A stretch of 64,000 nt of DNA from Sphingobacteriales bacterium (GTDB lineage: Bacteria > Bacteroidota > Bacteroidia > Chitinophagales > Chitinophagaceae): NCBI GenBank assembly GCA_016219985.1, contig JACRJO010000032.1, forward strand, positions 62,001-126,000. The letters run 5' to 3'. Of this stretch, positions 1-9,618 are shown piece by piece. Every line of letters begins with the position of its first letter. Position 1 is the stretch's first letter. The position numbers and the translations under genes are program-made. The notes below the pieces were generated by a model. That model did not search any database. It was not told the origin of the DNA and saw only the letters and a program-made list of their open reading frames with translations.

Positions 1-1
1 T

Positions 2-61
2 TCCAATATCGGTTTCTCGGAGATAAATAAAAACGACCAGTTGTTCGGATACCTGGTGTAA
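2..61 (+). CDS. Possible C-terminal end of an upstream gene
   Basis: Frame 2 is open from the window edge for 19 codons and ends in TAA at 59-61, giving a tail that finishes NDQLFGYLV. The piece is too short to identify and an open frame of this length can occur by chance. It is listed only because the next gene starts 142 bases later and an upstream gene is expected nearby. Confidence 0.25.
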   Translation, partial: SNIGFSEINKNDQLFGYLV

Positions 62-64
62 AGA

Positions 65-95
65 TTTGATCTCTATCAAATTGTGGATAATTTAC
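65..95 (+). promoter_or_regulatory. Candidate promoter of gltB
   Basis: TTTG at 65-68 and TAATTTAC at 88-95 are separated by 19 bases, close to the Bacteroidota pattern of TTTG about 19-21 bases before TAnnTTTG. The second box has two mismatches, so this is a weak call. It would give a leader of roughly 100 bases before gltB. Confidence 0.3.
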
Positions 96-202
96 CACTG
101 AATCCTGTATTCTCATGAAAGCTATTTCGTAACTTCAGTCGTTTGCTTGCTGAATGAAATATAGTTAACGGCTGTATTCACTTAAACTTAACATTGCACC
201 AC

Positions 203-3200
203 ATGGCAGGCAACCAGGGACTCTATCATCCTTCCTACGAACATGATGCATGCGGCATTGGCTTTGTCGCGAATATCAAAGGTCATAAATCTCACCAGCA
301 TATCTCCGATGCACTGACGGTATTGGAGAACATGGAGCACCGCGGTGCCTGTGGCTGTGAGCACAATACCGGCGACGGCGCCGGTATCATGATCCAGACC
401 CCGCATGAATTTTTCTTCGATGAATGCCTGAAACTCGGTGTTCATCTTCCTTCTTTTGGAAAATACGCAGCCGGTATGGTCTTCTTCCCGAAAGAGATCC
501 GCCTCCGCGAAGAATGCCGCGATATACTCAACCGCACGGCGGAGCAATTGGGGATTGAAGTACTGGCCTACCGCAAGGTTCCGGTCAATACGGCAGGTAT
601 CGGCCCCACGGCCCTGAGCGTGGAACCGGAGATCGAACAGGTTTTTGTAGCCTGCCCCGATTATATCGCCAACCCGGATGATTTTGAACGGAAATTATTC
701 ATCTTGCGGAATTACGCCTCTCACCTGATCAACAACACGGTCCGCAAAGATGAGATCGGTTTTTATATTGCATCACTCTCCTACAAGACCATCGTTTATA
801 AAGGACAACTGACCAGTCACCAGGTAAGGGAATATTTCCCCGACCTGAGCAATAAGAGAGTGGTAAGCGCCTTTGGTCTCGTACACTCCCGCTTTGCCAC
901 CAATACGTTTCCTTCCTGGAAACTGGCCCAGCCCTTCCGCTTCATTGCGCACAACGGGGAAATCAATACACTGCAGGGTAACCTGAACTGGCTGAAGACA
1001 AGTGAAAAAGGGTTTACCACACCTTATTTCACTCCCGAAGAAATGGAAATGCTCTTACCGATCGTAACCGAAGGCCAGAGCGATTCCGCCTGTCTTGATA
1101 ATATGATCGAACTGCTGACCCTGACCGGCCGTTCCCTCCCGCATGTGATGATGATGCTGATCCCGGAAGCCTGGGACGGCAATGAGGATATGGACCCGGT
1201 GAAAAAAGCCTTCTATGAGTTTCACTCTTCCTTTATGGAACCCTGGGACGGGCCGGCCTCGATCTCTTTCACCGACGGTAAGATCATCGGCGCCACACTC
1301 GACCGGAATGGTCTTCGCCCTTCCCGGTATTGCGTAACGAATGATGACCGCGTGATTATGGCCTCCGAAACCGGCGCCTTGCCGGTTGATCCCGCCATTA
1401 TCCTGGAAAAAGGCCGACTGCAACCGGGTAAGATGTTCGTGGTGGATATGGAGAAAGGAAAAATCATCAGCGATGAGGACCTAAAAAAAGAGATCTGTTC
1501 TCAAAAGCCCTATGGCGAATGGCTGAATAAATATAAGATCCGGCTGGAAGAATTACCGCAACCCCGGATCATGTTCACGCACCTGGAACACGAACAGGTA
1601 TTCAAATACCAGAAGGCTTTTGGATTTTCCACCGAAGACCTGGATACGATCATTGCCCCGATGGCCCTGGAAGGAAAAGAACCGATTGGTTCGATGGGCA
1701 GCGATGTGCCGCTCGCTATCCTGAGCGACCAGCCCCAGCACCTCAGTAGTTATTTTAAACAACTTTTCGCGCAGGTCACCAATCCCCCGATCGACCCGAT
1801 CCGGGAACGGCTGGTCATGTCACTCGCTACTTTTGCCGGCAACAACGGCAACCTCTTGCTGGAAGACCCGCTGACCTGTCACAGCGTGGCATTAAAACAC
1901 CCGGTGCTGAGCAATTTCGAACTGGAAAAGATCCGGAGTATTGATACCGGCTTATTCCAGGCAAAGACCATTCAATGTTATTTCAGGGCGGATGGCAAAC
2001 CGGGATCGCTTAAAAAAAGTATCGATCGTATCTGCAATTATGCCGTGGATGCGGTACAGGACGGGTTCAAAGTATTAGTCCTGCAGGACAGGGCCATTGA
2101 CTCGAACCATGCCCCGATCCCTTCCCTGCTGGCTACTTCGGCGATCCACCATCACCTCATCCGCAAAGGGCTGAGGGGACAAGTGGGTATCATTGTGGAA
2201 GCCGGTGATGTATGGGAAGTCCATCATTTCGCCTGCCTGGTCGGCTTTGGCGCCACGGCGGTGAATCCCTATCTCGCACTTTCCTCCATCCGGGATCTGC
2301 TGGAAAGCGGTAAACTGCAAACAACACTTAACGAAGAAGAACTCAAGAAAAACTATATCAAGGCCGTCAATGACGGGTTGCTGAAAGTATTTTCTAAAAT
2401 GGGCATATCCACCCTGCAGTCCTACCAGGGAGCGCAGATATTTGAAATCCTTGGACTGAACAAGGACGTGGTTAATAAATATTTCACGGGCGCCACTTCC
2501 CGTATTGAAGGGATGGGACTGGATGAGATTGCACGGGAAGTACTGGCCAAACATTATTTCGCCTTCAGCAAAAAAGATATCCCGGCCGATCGCCTGCCCG
2601 TGGGCGGACTTTACCAATGGAAAAGAAAAGGGGAATTCCATTTATTCAATCCGCAGACCATTCACCTGCTGCAGCATGCCACGAAGATGAATGACTTCAA
2701 TACATTCAAGAAGTATTCGAAGCTGGTGAATGAACAGGGTGAAAAAGCCTGTACCCTGCGCAGCCTGTTCCAGTTCCGGAAAACACGGCCCTCTGTTTCT
2801 ATTGACGAAGTGGAAGCCGCGGAGAATATTTATAAGCGTTTTGCCACCGGCGCCATGAGTTTTGGCTCTATTTCCTGGGAGGCGCATACTACCCTGGCCA
2901 TTGCCATGAACCGCCTCGGCGCCAAAAGCAATACCGGCGAGGGAGGAGAAGATGAAAGAAGATATAAGAAACTGCCCAATGGGGATTCTATGCGCAGCGC
3001 GATCAAGCAGGTAGCCTCCGCCCGGTTTGGGGTGACCAGCCTGTACCTGACAGAAGCGGATGAACTGCAGATCAAGATGGCGCAGGGAGCCAAGCCCGGT
3101 GAAGGAGGACAATTGCCCGGCCATAAAGTAGATGAATGGATTGGAAAGGTTCGTCATGCCACACCGGGTGTGGGACTGATCTCTCCCCCGCCCCATCACG

Positions 3201-4720
3201 ATATTTATTCGATTGAAGATCTCGCCCAGCTGATCTATGACCTGAAGAATGCCAACCGGGCCGCCCGCATCAGTGTGAAGCTGGTAAGTAAGGCCGGTGT
3301 TGGAACCATTGCAGCCGGTGTTACCAAAGCAAAAGCGGATGTGGTCCTGATTGCCGGTCATGATGGCGGTACAGGGGCATCCCCGGTAAGTTCGATCAAA
3401 CATGCGGGGCTGCCCTGGGAACTGGGCCTGGCGGAAACACAGCAGACCCTGGTAAAAAATAAACTGAGAAGCCGTGTGGTCGTGCAGGCAGATGGCCAGT
3501 TAAAAACCGGGCGGGATATTGCAGTAGCCGCTTTGCTGGGTGCGGAAGAATGGGGTATTGCCACCGCTGCCCTGGTAGTGGAAGGCTGTATCATGATGCG
3601 CAAATGCCACCTGAATACCTGCCCCGTGGGCGTGGCCACCCAGGATCCCGAATTGCGTAACCGGTTTCATGGAAATCCCGACCATATCGTGAATTTCTTC
3701 AAAATGATCACCCAGGAATTAAGGGAGATCATGGCGGAACTTGGTTTCCGGACCGTGGATGAAATGATCGGCCAGGTGGACAACCTGGAAATGAGGGATC
3801 ATATTGAACACTGGAAATACAAGAATATTGATCTTTCTGCGGTGTTGTATAAAGAACCCAATTCCATGTACACCACCCTGCATTGCAGTGAGGAACAGGA
3901 TCACGGCCTGGCGGACAGTCTTGACTGGAAACTGCTGAGTGCCGCGGCGCCAGCCCTTGAGCGGAAAGAAAAAGTCACAGGGCATTTCGCTATTAAGAAT
4001 ACGGACCGCACGGCAGGTACCATTCTTTCCAATGAGATCACGAAGAAATACCGGGCGGAAGGCTTACCCGATAATACCATTCATTTCAATTTCACCGGCA
4101 CAGCGGGTCAAAGTTTCGGCGCCTTCAATACAAAGGGGATCACGTTGGAACTGGAAGGAGATGCCAATGACTATTTCGGAAAGGGGTTGAGCGGCGCCCG
4201 GCTGATTATTTACCCGCCGAAAACTGCTACTTATACTCCCGAAGACAACAGCATCATTGGCAATGTGGCGTTTTATGGCGCCACTTCCGGGGAAGCCTTT
4301 GTCAGGGGCAAGGCCGGGGAGCGGTTCTGCGTGAGAAATTCCGGGGCCAATGTCGTGGTGGAATCCGTGGGCGATCATGGTTGTGAATACATGACCGGAG
4401 GTAAAGTGGTGATCCTGGGCAGTACCGGGAGAAATTTTGCGGCCGGCATGAGCGGTGGTATTGCTTATATCTATGATGTTAAAGGAAAATTTGCCGGGAA
4501 CTGCAATAAGGAAATGGTAGACCTGGATCCCTGTGACCTGAATGACAAGAATGAATTGTTTACCCTGCTGCAAAAACATGTGGAATACACGGGCAGCACG
4601 GCAGCCAGGTTCATCCTGGAAGACCTGGATAACCAGTTACAGCATTTTGTAAAAGTATTCCCGAAGGATTATAAGAAAGTGCTGATGCAGAATAGTAAAT
4701 CGAAGATCAAAACCGGATAG
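203..4720 (+). CDS. gltB: Glutamate synthase large subunit
   Basis: The alpha subunit of glutamate synthase releases ammonia from glutamine and channels it to 2-oxoglutarate, giving two glutamates. The product is about 1505 residues, the usual length. An N-terminal class II glutaminase domain begins at Cys17 in the context EHDACGIGF, where a short propeptide is normally removed to expose the nucleophile. A central domain is followed by the FMN-binding synthase domain with the iron-sulfur cysteine pattern C-x5-C-x4-C (GCIMMRKCHLNTCPVG, near residue 1130), then a C-terminal GXGXG helix domain. A TTG in frame at 194 would add three residues; the ATG at 203 is preferred. The small subunit gltD follows 200 bases downstream, with a repeat tract between them, so the two are probably cotranscribed. 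Confidence 0.97.
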   Translation: MAGNQGLYHPSYEHDACGIGFVANIKGHKSHQHISDALTVLENMEHRGACGCEHNTGDGAGIMIQTPHEFFFDECLKLGVHLPSFGKYAAGMVFFPKEIRLREECRDILNRTAEQLGIEVLAYRKVPVNTAGIGPTALSVEPEIEQVFVACPDYIANPDDFERKLFILRNYASHLINNTVRKDEIGFYIASLSYKTIVYKGQLTSHQVREYFPDLSNKRVVSAFGLVHSRFATNTFPSWKLAQPFRFIAHNGEINTLQGNLNWLKTSEKGFTTPYFTPEEMEMLLPIVTEGQSDSACLDNMIELLTLTGRSLPHVMMMLIPEAWDGNEDMDPVKKAFYEFHSSFMEPWDGPASISFTDGKIIGATLDRNGLRPSRYCVTNDDRVIMASETGALPVDPAIILEKGRLQPGKMFVVDMEKGKIISDEDLKKEICSQKPYGEWLNKYKIRLEELPQPRIMFTHLEHEQVFKYQKAFGFSTEDLDTIIAPMALEGKEPIGSMGSDVPLAILSDQPQHLSSYFKQLFAQVTNPPIDPIRERLVMSLATFAGNNGNLLLEDPLTCHSVALKHPVLSNFELEKIRSIDTGLFQAKTIQCYFRADGKPGSLKKSIDRICNYAVDAVQDGFKVLVLQDRAIDSNHAPIPSLLATSAIHHHLIRKGLRGQVGIIVEAGDVWEVHHFACLVGFGATAVNPYLALSSIRDLLESGKLQTTLNEEELKKNYIKAVNDGLLKVFSKMGISTLQSYQGAQIFEILGLNKDVVNKYFTGATSRIEGMGLDEIAREVLAKHYFAFSKKDIPADRLPVGGLYQWKRKGEFHLFNPQTIHLLQHATKMNDFNTFKKYSKLVNEQGEKACTLRSLFQFRKTRPSVSIDEVEAAENIYKRFATGAMSFGSISWEAHTTLAIAMNRLGAKSNTGEGGEDERRYKKLPNGDSMRSAIKQVASARFGVTSLYLTEADELQIKMAQGAKPGEGGQLPGHKVDEWIGKVRHATPGVGLISPPPHHDIYSIEDLAQLIYDLKNANRAARISVKLVSKAGVGTIAAGVTKAKADVVLIAGHDGGTGASPVSSIKHAGLPWELGLAETQQTLVKNKLRSRVVVQADGQLKTGRDIAVAALLGAEEWGIATAALVVEGCIMMRKCHLNTCPVGVATQDPELRNRFHGNPDHIVNFFKMITQELREIMAELGFRTVDEMIGQVDNLEMRDHIEHWKYKNIDLSAVLYKEPNSMYTTLHCSEEQDHGLADSLDWKLLSAAAPALERKEKVTGHFAIKNTDRTAGTILSNEITKKYRAEGLPDNTIHFNFTGTAGQSFGAFNTKGITLELEGDANDYFGKGLSGARLIIYPPKTATYTPEDNSIIGNVAFYGATSGEAFVRGKAGERFCVRNSGANVVVESVGDHGCEYMTGGKVVILGSTGRNFAAGMSGGIAYIYDVKGKFAGNCNKEMVDLDPCDLNDKNELFTLLQKHVEYTGSTAARFILEDLDNQLQHFVKVFPKDYKKVLMQNSKSKIKTG

Positions 4721-4727
4721 CGGGGAG

Positions 4728-4868
4728 ACCGAAAGTCCGGAAAGACTAAAAAGCCGGGAAGTCTGGAACATTGGAGAGACCGAAAGACAGTAAGACATTT
4801 CAACTTTCAGACTAATTCCTTCCGACCTCCCGACTTCCCGACTTTCGGACTTCCCGACTTTCGGACTA
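4728..4868. repeat. Degenerate inverted/tandem repeat tract between gltB and gltD
   Basis: The left part is purine-rich (variants of GACCGAAAGTCCGGAAAGAC and GCCGGGAAGTC). The right part is built from the complementary words CCGACTTCCCGACTTTCGGA. The halves can pair into a long imperfect hairpin. The same words recur at about 17850-17953 and 30710-30890, so this is a dispersed family. Confidence 0.7.
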
Positions 4869-4876
4869 ACCACAAA

Positions 4877-4898
4877 CCTGCCTGGCCGGCAGGCAGGC
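4877..4898. repeat. Short GC palindrome (REP-like)
   Basis: CCTGCC and GGCAGG arms surround a GGCC centre. It is a short form of the palindrome seen at 21199, 34445, 42060, 57198 and 58998. It lies 21 bases before the gltD start codon. Confidence 0.7.
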
Positions 4899-4919
4899 TA
4901 CTAACTACAAACTTATAAC

Positions 4920-6428
4920 ATGGGTAAACCAACAGGATTTAAAGAATTTAACCGGGAACTGCCGGGCAAGCAACCGGTGGAAGAGCGGCTGAAGCATTAC
5001 CATGAATTTGTGGGCCGTTACAGTGAAGAGAAACTGAATCACCAGGCCGCCCGTTGCATGAACTGCGGGGTGCCCTTTTGCCACCACGGGTGCCCGCTTG
5101 GAAATGTGATCCCCGAGTTTAATGATGCCGTGTACCGGAAGGACTGGAAAGAGGCCTACGATATCCTGACCTCTACCAATAACTTCCCCGAATTTACCGG
5201 GCGCATTTGCCCGGCTCCCTGTGAAACGGCCTGTGTGCTGGGGATCAACCAGCCGGCTATCACGATTGAAGAAATCGAGAAACATATTATCGAAATCGCG
5301 TTTGATAAAGGGTTTGTCAAACCCCGTAAACCCAATCTCCGCTCGGGGAAGAAAGTGGCCGTGATCGGCTCCGGTCCTGCCGGGATGGCGGCGGCGGCCC
5401 AGCTGAACTACGCGGGACACTCGGTGACCGTTTTTGAACGGGACGAGGCGCCGGGCGGTCTATTACGGTATGGCATACCCGATTTTAAACTGGAGAAATG
5501 GGTGATTGACCGCCGGACAGGGGTAATGGAAGACGAAGGCGTCGTCTTCAAATGCCATTCCAATGTCGGGGTGAATGTTCACATCAATGACCTGCTGCGG
5601 GAATTCAATGCCATTGTACTGGCCGGGGGCAGCACAGTTCCCCGCAACCTGCCCATTCCCGGGCGGGAACTGAAAGGGGTCCATTTTGCCATGGATTTCC
5701 TGAAACAAAATAATAAAAGAGTGGCCGGGAAGGATTTCCTGGCGCACGGGGATATTGAAAGCAATATTTTAAAAGAAGAAGTAAAAGCCACCGGTAAGAA
5801 TGTGGTGGTGATCGGGGGTGGTGATACCGGCAGTGACTGTGTGGGCACTTCCAACCGCCACGGGGCCAGGTCAGTCACCCAGTTCGAGTTATTGCCCAAG
5901 CCCCCGGCTGAAAGAAATGATTTCATGCCCTGGCCCACTTATCCCATGTTATTAAAGACCACTACTTCCCATGAGGAAGGCGCCAGCCGCCAATGGGCCG
6001 TGGCAACCAAAGAATTCATCGGGGATGGGAAGGGCAACCTGAAAGCATTAAAGATCGTGGACCTGGAATGGAAGATCGTGGACGGACGCCCGGCCAGTTT
6101 CACCGAAGTGGCCGGATCGGAAAGGGAAATCCCCTGCGAACTGGCTTTACTCGCCATGGGTTTTGTGCACCCGCAACAGGAAGGACTCATCAATGACCTG
6201 GGCGTGGAACTGGATGAAAGAGGAAATGTAAAGGCAACAGAAAAAGAATACCGCACCAATATTGCCAAAGTATTTGTGGCCGGCGATATGCGGCGTGGCC
6301 AGAGCCTCGTGGTCTGGGCCATCAGCGAAGGGCGCGAAGCAGCCCGTAAAGTGGATGAATTCCTGAATAACCAGGCCGGCTCGGTACTGGAAACAAAGGA
6401 TGCATCCATCCTGTCTCATTTGGGCTGA
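4920..6428 (+). CDS. gltD: Glutamate synthase small subunit
   Basis: The beta subunit passes electrons from NADPH through FAD and iron-sulfur clusters to the large subunit. The 502-residue product has the N-terminal cysteine motif with Cys46, Cys49, Cys54 and Cys58 (CMNCGVPFCHHGC) and a second group in CPAPCETAC. These are followed by an FAD dinucleotide fold (VIGSGPAGMAAAA, near residue 147), an NADPH fold (VVIGGGDTGSDC, near residue 295) and a C-terminal GD motif in VAGDMRRGQS. Length and motif order match the NADPH-type subunit. It is downstream of gltB on the same strand and is followed by a clear terminator, so the pair forms one unit. Confidence 0.96.
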   Translation: MGKPTGFKEFNRELPGKQPVEERLKHYHEFVGRYSEEKLNHQAARCMNCGVPFCHHGCPLGNVIPEFNDAVYRKDWKEAYDILTSTNNFPEFTGRICPAPCETACVLGINQPAITIEEIEKHIIEIAFDKGFVKPRKPNLRSGKKVAVIGSGPAGMAAAAQLNYAGHSVTVFERDEAPGGLLRYGIPDFKLEKWVIDRRTGVMEDEGVVFKCHSNVGVNVHINDLLREFNAIVLAGGSTVPRNLPIPGRELKGVHFAMDFLKQNNKRVAGKDFLAHGDIESNILKEEVKATGKNVVVIGGGDTGSDCVGTSNRHGARSVTQFELLPKPPAERNDFMPWPTYPMLLKTTTSHEEGASRQWAVATKEFIGDGKGNLKALKIVDLEWKIVDGRPASFTEVAGSEREIPCELALLAMGFVHPQQEGLINDLGVELDERGNVKATEKEYRTNIAKVFVAGDMRRGQSLVVWAISEGREAARKVDEFLNNQAGSVLETKDASILSHLG

Positions 6429-6451
6429 TGTGCTGACAAAAAATTTCAACC

Positions 6452-6487
6452 AAATGTCCTCCGGAAAATACGGGGGACATTTTTTTA
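6452..6487 (+). terminator. Rho-independent terminator after gltD
   Basis: AAATGTCC pairs with GGACATTT around a G/C-containing loop, and the 3' arm runs into TTTTTTT. It starts 23 bases after the gltD stop and fits the end of the gltBD transcript. Confidence 0.85.
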
Positions 6488-6891
6488 TCCAGTCCTTTAA
6501 ATTTTCCCGGCTTTAGCGTATTCCAAAATCCTTCCCCACTATTATCACTTCCTGCTTGAGTAAATTTTTCGCTGCCTGGGTTTGAAGAAAAGAACCTTTC
6601 ACCGATTTGTAACAAGCTACACCTCCTTTTTTTGCTTCTAACCGGTCCAGGTTAACCGGGTTTGTATTGAATATCACCTCCATTCATCCCCATTATAGCT
6701 CACTTATACATCGTATTACAAATTTAAATATGTAATGTTTTTTGTCAATTTTCTTGATTTTATCCAAGTTTTCATATTATTTATCAAAAATATCTATAAA
6801 ACTAACACATGTTAACCTCGTATTTTTCTATTTTTAGGTAGAATTTATCAAATAGTTACTTTTTCTAATGTTTAACTAAAAAATCTAGCTC
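6488..6891. other. Intergenic region upstream of the ammonium transporter
   Basis: About 400 bases without a convincing gene. The last 200 bases are strongly AT-rich, as expected for the control region of a regulated transporter, but no perfect promoter box could be assigned. No TGGCAC-N5-TTGCA type sigma-54 site was found. A small GGTTAACC palindrome lies near 6650. Confidence 0.5.
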
Positions 6892-8286
6892 ATGAGTAAG
6901 AGAAAAGCAAAACAAATTCTGCCGTTTGTCTTCCTGGTGGCGGTTGCCATTTTTGCCATGTTTATTAAACCCGCTGCTGATTATGTTCCGGGGACCAACG
7001 ACCCCCAGTACAGTTCAGCCGACATTGCCTGGGTGCTGGTGTCCACCGCACTGGTATTTTTAATGACTCCCGGGCTGGCTTTCTTCTACGGAGGAATGGT
7101 CCACCGCAAAAATGTGATCTCTACGATGATCAAAAGTACCGTAGCCGCAGGAGTGGTGGGTATACTGTGGGTGGTATGCGGATTCAGTCTTGCTTTTGGT
7201 GAAACCGTGAAAGGGTTTATTGGAAATCCTCAAACCTTTGCATTTTTCAACGGTGTAAAATCAGGCGCCGCCTGGCCATTTGCCAATACGATCCCGCTGA
7301 GCCTGTTCTCCCTGTTCCAGCTGATGTTTGCGATCATCACCCCCGGGCTGGTTGTGGGCGCGGTGGCAGAGCGTATTCGTTTTACTTCATACCTGCTCTT
7401 TATTTTTCTTTTCTCCCTGCTGGTGTACGCACCGGTCGCGCATTGGAGCTGGCACCCGGAAGGGTTCCTGGCTAAAATGGGTGCATTTGACTTCGCCGGG
7501 GGTACTGTTGTACATATCACGGCCGGTTGTGCCGCCCTTGCCGGTGCTATGGTGCTGAAAAGAAGAAGATCACATATTGAACAAAAAGAAATTCCCCCGG
7601 CCAACGTACCCTATGTACTGATCGGTACCGGTTTGCTCTGGTTCGGATGGTTTGGGTTCAATGCCGGTTCCGCCGTTGGAGCAAATTCACTGGCGGTAAA
7701 TGCCTTTGGCACTACTTCCACTGCTGCTTCTTCTGCAGGTCTGGCCTGGATGTTCTTTGATGTTATCAAAGGGAAAAAACCTTCCGTACTCGGGTTCTGT
7801 ATTGGTGCCGTTGTCGGACTGGTGGCTATTACACCTGCTGCCGGTTTTGTAGGGATTCCCCAGAGTATCATCATTGGTCTCATCGGCGCCCTCGTTTCCA
7901 ATATAGCGGTTAGTATCAAACAGAAATCCAAACTGGATGATACCCTGGACGTATTCCCCTGTCACGGTTTAGGTGGTATGGTGGGTATGCTGCTTACCGG
8001 CGTATTCGCCAGTAAGGCGGTAAATTCAGCAGGACCGGATGGCCTGTTCTATGGTAACCCGGAGTTCCTCTTCATACAGTTTAAGGCGATGGCCATTGTA
8101 GCTATATACAGCTTTGTGGTTTCATATGGCATCTTTAAATTCATCAACTTCATCGTTCCGATGCGTGTAAGCGAAAGCGAGGAAGAGGAAGGACTGGATT
8201 CTTCACAACATGATGAGAAATACATGCAGGGCACTTTACTGGTACATAACAATGGTGCTTTTGAAGAAAAACCTGCAGATATCTAA
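6892..8286 (+). CDS. amt: Ammonium transporter (Amt/MEP/Rh family)
   Basis: This 464-residue inner-membrane channel takes up ammonium to feed glutamine and glutamate synthesis. An initial hydrophobic helix (residues 8-25) is followed by the family's eleven-helix core with PGLAFFYGGMV, the pore histidine segment VVHITAGCAAL (near residue 206) and the second pore histidine in CHGLGGMVGM (near residue 358). The cytoplasmic tail is acidic (SESEEEEG). Amt genes are usually paired with a PII gene (glnK). None is adjacent here; the next gene is an outer-membrane barrel protein. Its place behind gltBD makes a nitrogen-assimilation cluster, although the gltD terminator and long AT-rich gap suggest separate transcription. 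Confidence 0.95.
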   Translation: MSKRKAKQILPFVFLVAVAIFAMFIKPAADYVPGTNDPQYSSADIAWVLVSTALVFLMTPGLAFFYGGMVHRKNVISTMIKSTVAAGVVGILWVVCGFSLAFGETVKGFIGNPQTFAFFNGVKSGAAWPFANTIPLSLFSLFQLMFAIITPGLVVGAVAERIRFTSYLLFIFLFSLLVYAPVAHWSWHPEGFLAKMGAFDFAGGTVVHITAGCAALAGAMVLKRRRSHIEQKEIPPANVPYVLIGTGLLWFGWFGFNAGSAVGANSLAVNAFGTTSTAASSAGLAWMFFDVIKGKKPSVLGFCIGAVVGLVAITPAAGFVGIPQSIIIGLIGALVSNIAVSIKQKSKLDDTLDVFPCHGLGGMVGMLLTGVFASKAVNSAGPDGLFYGNPEFLFIQFKAMAIVAIYSFVVSYGIFKFINFIVPMRVSESEEEEGLDSSQHDEKYMQGTLLVHNNGAFEEKPADI

Positions 8287-8295
8287 ATAAAATCG

Positions 8296-8360
8296 AAAAA
8301 GGCACTGCATGAGTGGGATAAACTTCTCGCAAAAGCGTATCCCTGCTGTGCCCTTTTCTT
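8296..8360 (+). terminator. Hairpin between amt and the porin-like gene (attenuator-like)
   Basis: AAAAAGGCAC at 8296-8305 pairs with GTGCCCTTTT near 8349-8358, with a second pairing GGGA/TCCC inside. It ends in a short T-rich run just before the next start codon. It could terminate part of the amt transcripts or protect their 3' end. Confidence 0.5.
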
Positions 8361-8371
8361 AACATCTAAAA

Positions 8372-9490
8372 ATGTATACAATGTTACAAAAATATTTTGT
8401 GGCTGCGATCAGCCTGCTTTCAATAACCAGTTCTTTTGCACAAACTGCCTCTGTCACAACCGATTCGGTAACAACTTCCGTACCCGAAGATGCAAAAAAA
8501 GAGCCCGTTTTAGTCATTACCGGATCTGTTGATGCCTATTACAAACTGGATTTTGCCAAAACCACGGCCAACAGCCTGACCAGTTTTACCCAAACACATA
8601 ATGCCTTTTCCCTGGGTATGGCCAGTGTGAAATTTGAGCACAAAGGGGATAAAGTAAGCGCTGTGGCCGACCTCGGTTTCGGCCCCCGTGCCAAGGATTT
8701 CTCCTATGCGGATGCCGGGATCACCCAGGCGGTCAAACAATTATATGTGAGCTACTCCCCGGCTGACTGGCTGAAATTCACCCTCGGTACCTGGGGTACA
8801 CATGTTGGATATGAACTCCTGGATCCCCAACTGAACCGGAACTACAGCATGAGCTATATGTTCACCAACGGGCCTTTCTCCCATACAGGCCTGAAAGCAG
8901 AAATCAGCAAAGGCAAACACGGGTTTATGCTCGGTGTGGCCAATGCGACCGATTTCAGGATCCCTCCTTCCGGCTATATCAATAAGAAATTCCTGATCGC
9001 CCAGTACTCCATCGCCCCCACGGATAACATAAAAGTGTATGTAAACTATGTAGGCGGCCAGAACCCCGATACTTCCAAGACCAGCCAGTTTGATGCCGTG
9101 GTTACTGCCAAATTCTCTGACAAGTTCAACATTGGTTTCAACGGTACGATCAATAATACCAAGGTATGGGATGGCAGCAAAAACCTGGATGCAAAAGCCT
9201 GGGGCGGGGCCGCCATTTACCTGAACCTGGACCCCAAACCCTGGTTTGGTTTGACCCTGCGTGAAGAAATGTTTAATGACAAACACCAGTTCAAAACTGC
9301 CAGCTTTGCTATGGAGGGTTGCACCATAATGGCCACTACCCTGTCTGCAAATTTCAAAACCGGCGGATTTACATTTATACCAGAACTGAGAATTGATAAT
9401 TCGAATAAGAAAGTGCTGTTTACGGACAAAGACGGCGCTTATACCAAATCAGCCACCAGTTTCCTGATCGCAGCCATTTATTCCTTCTGA
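8372..9490 (+). CDS. Outer-membrane beta-barrel (porin-like) protein
   Basis: The 372-residue product starts with a signal peptide ending in SITSSFAQ and continues with a short threonine-rich linker. The rest has amphipathic alternation typical of a 16-18 strand outer-membrane barrel and ends in an aromatic residue (AAIYSF), the usual C-terminal signal for outer-membrane insertion. It resembles the phosphate-selective/Porin_4 type barrels of Bacteroidota, but the sequence alone does not give a substrate. It lies 86 bases behind amt with only a hairpin between. The inference is that it lets ammonium or another small nitrogen compound cross the outer membrane; this is based on context only. Confidence 0.75.
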   Translation: MYTMLQKYFVAAISLLSITSSFAQTASVTTDSVTTSVPEDAKKEPVLVITGSVDAYYKLDFAKTTANSLTSFTQTHNAFSLGMASVKFEHKGDKVSAVADLGFGPRAKDFSYADAGITQAVKQLYVSYSPADWLKFTLGTWGTHVGYELLDPQLNRNYSMSYMFTNGPFSHTGLKAEISKGKHGFMLGVANATDFRIPPSGYINKKFLIAQYSIAPTDNIKVYVNYVGGQNPDTSKTSQFDAVVTAKFSDKFNIGFNGTINNTKVWDGSKNLDAKAWGGAAIYLNLDPKPWFGLTLREEMFNDKHQFKTASFAMEGCTIMATTLSANFKTGGFTFIPELRIDNSNKKVLFTDKDGAYTKSATSFLIAAIYSF

Positions 9491-9528
9491 TTAAAAAAGG
9501 GTTCGTGGACTAATCACCATGAACCCTT
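9491..9528 (-). terminator. Terminator for the aguBA transcript
   Basis: On the minus strand AAGGGTTCATGG pairs with CCACGAACCCTT and runs into TTTTTT, about 90 bases past the aguA stop codon. It abuts the porin stop, so aguA and porin messages overlap tail to tail. Confidence 0.75.
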
Positions 9529-9590
9529 CAAAAATAGTAACTGGCCGTCTTACCAGTTGGAAGAATCTAAGTGGCAAGCAATCGTTAGCC

Positions 9591-9618
9591 GCCCCCTGTT
9601 TCCACAGGGGGCTTTTTT
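9591..9618 (+). terminator. Terminator for the porin-like gene
   Basis: Perfect stem GCCCCCTGT / ACAGGGGGC with a TTCC loop, followed by TTTTTT. The T-run reaches the stop codon of the convergent aguA gene. Confidence 0.9.

Noticed and set aside
2642..3403. 253-codon minus-strand open frame opposite gltB
   Set aside because: Antisense of the conserved FMN-binding domain of glutamate synthase, without own motifs.
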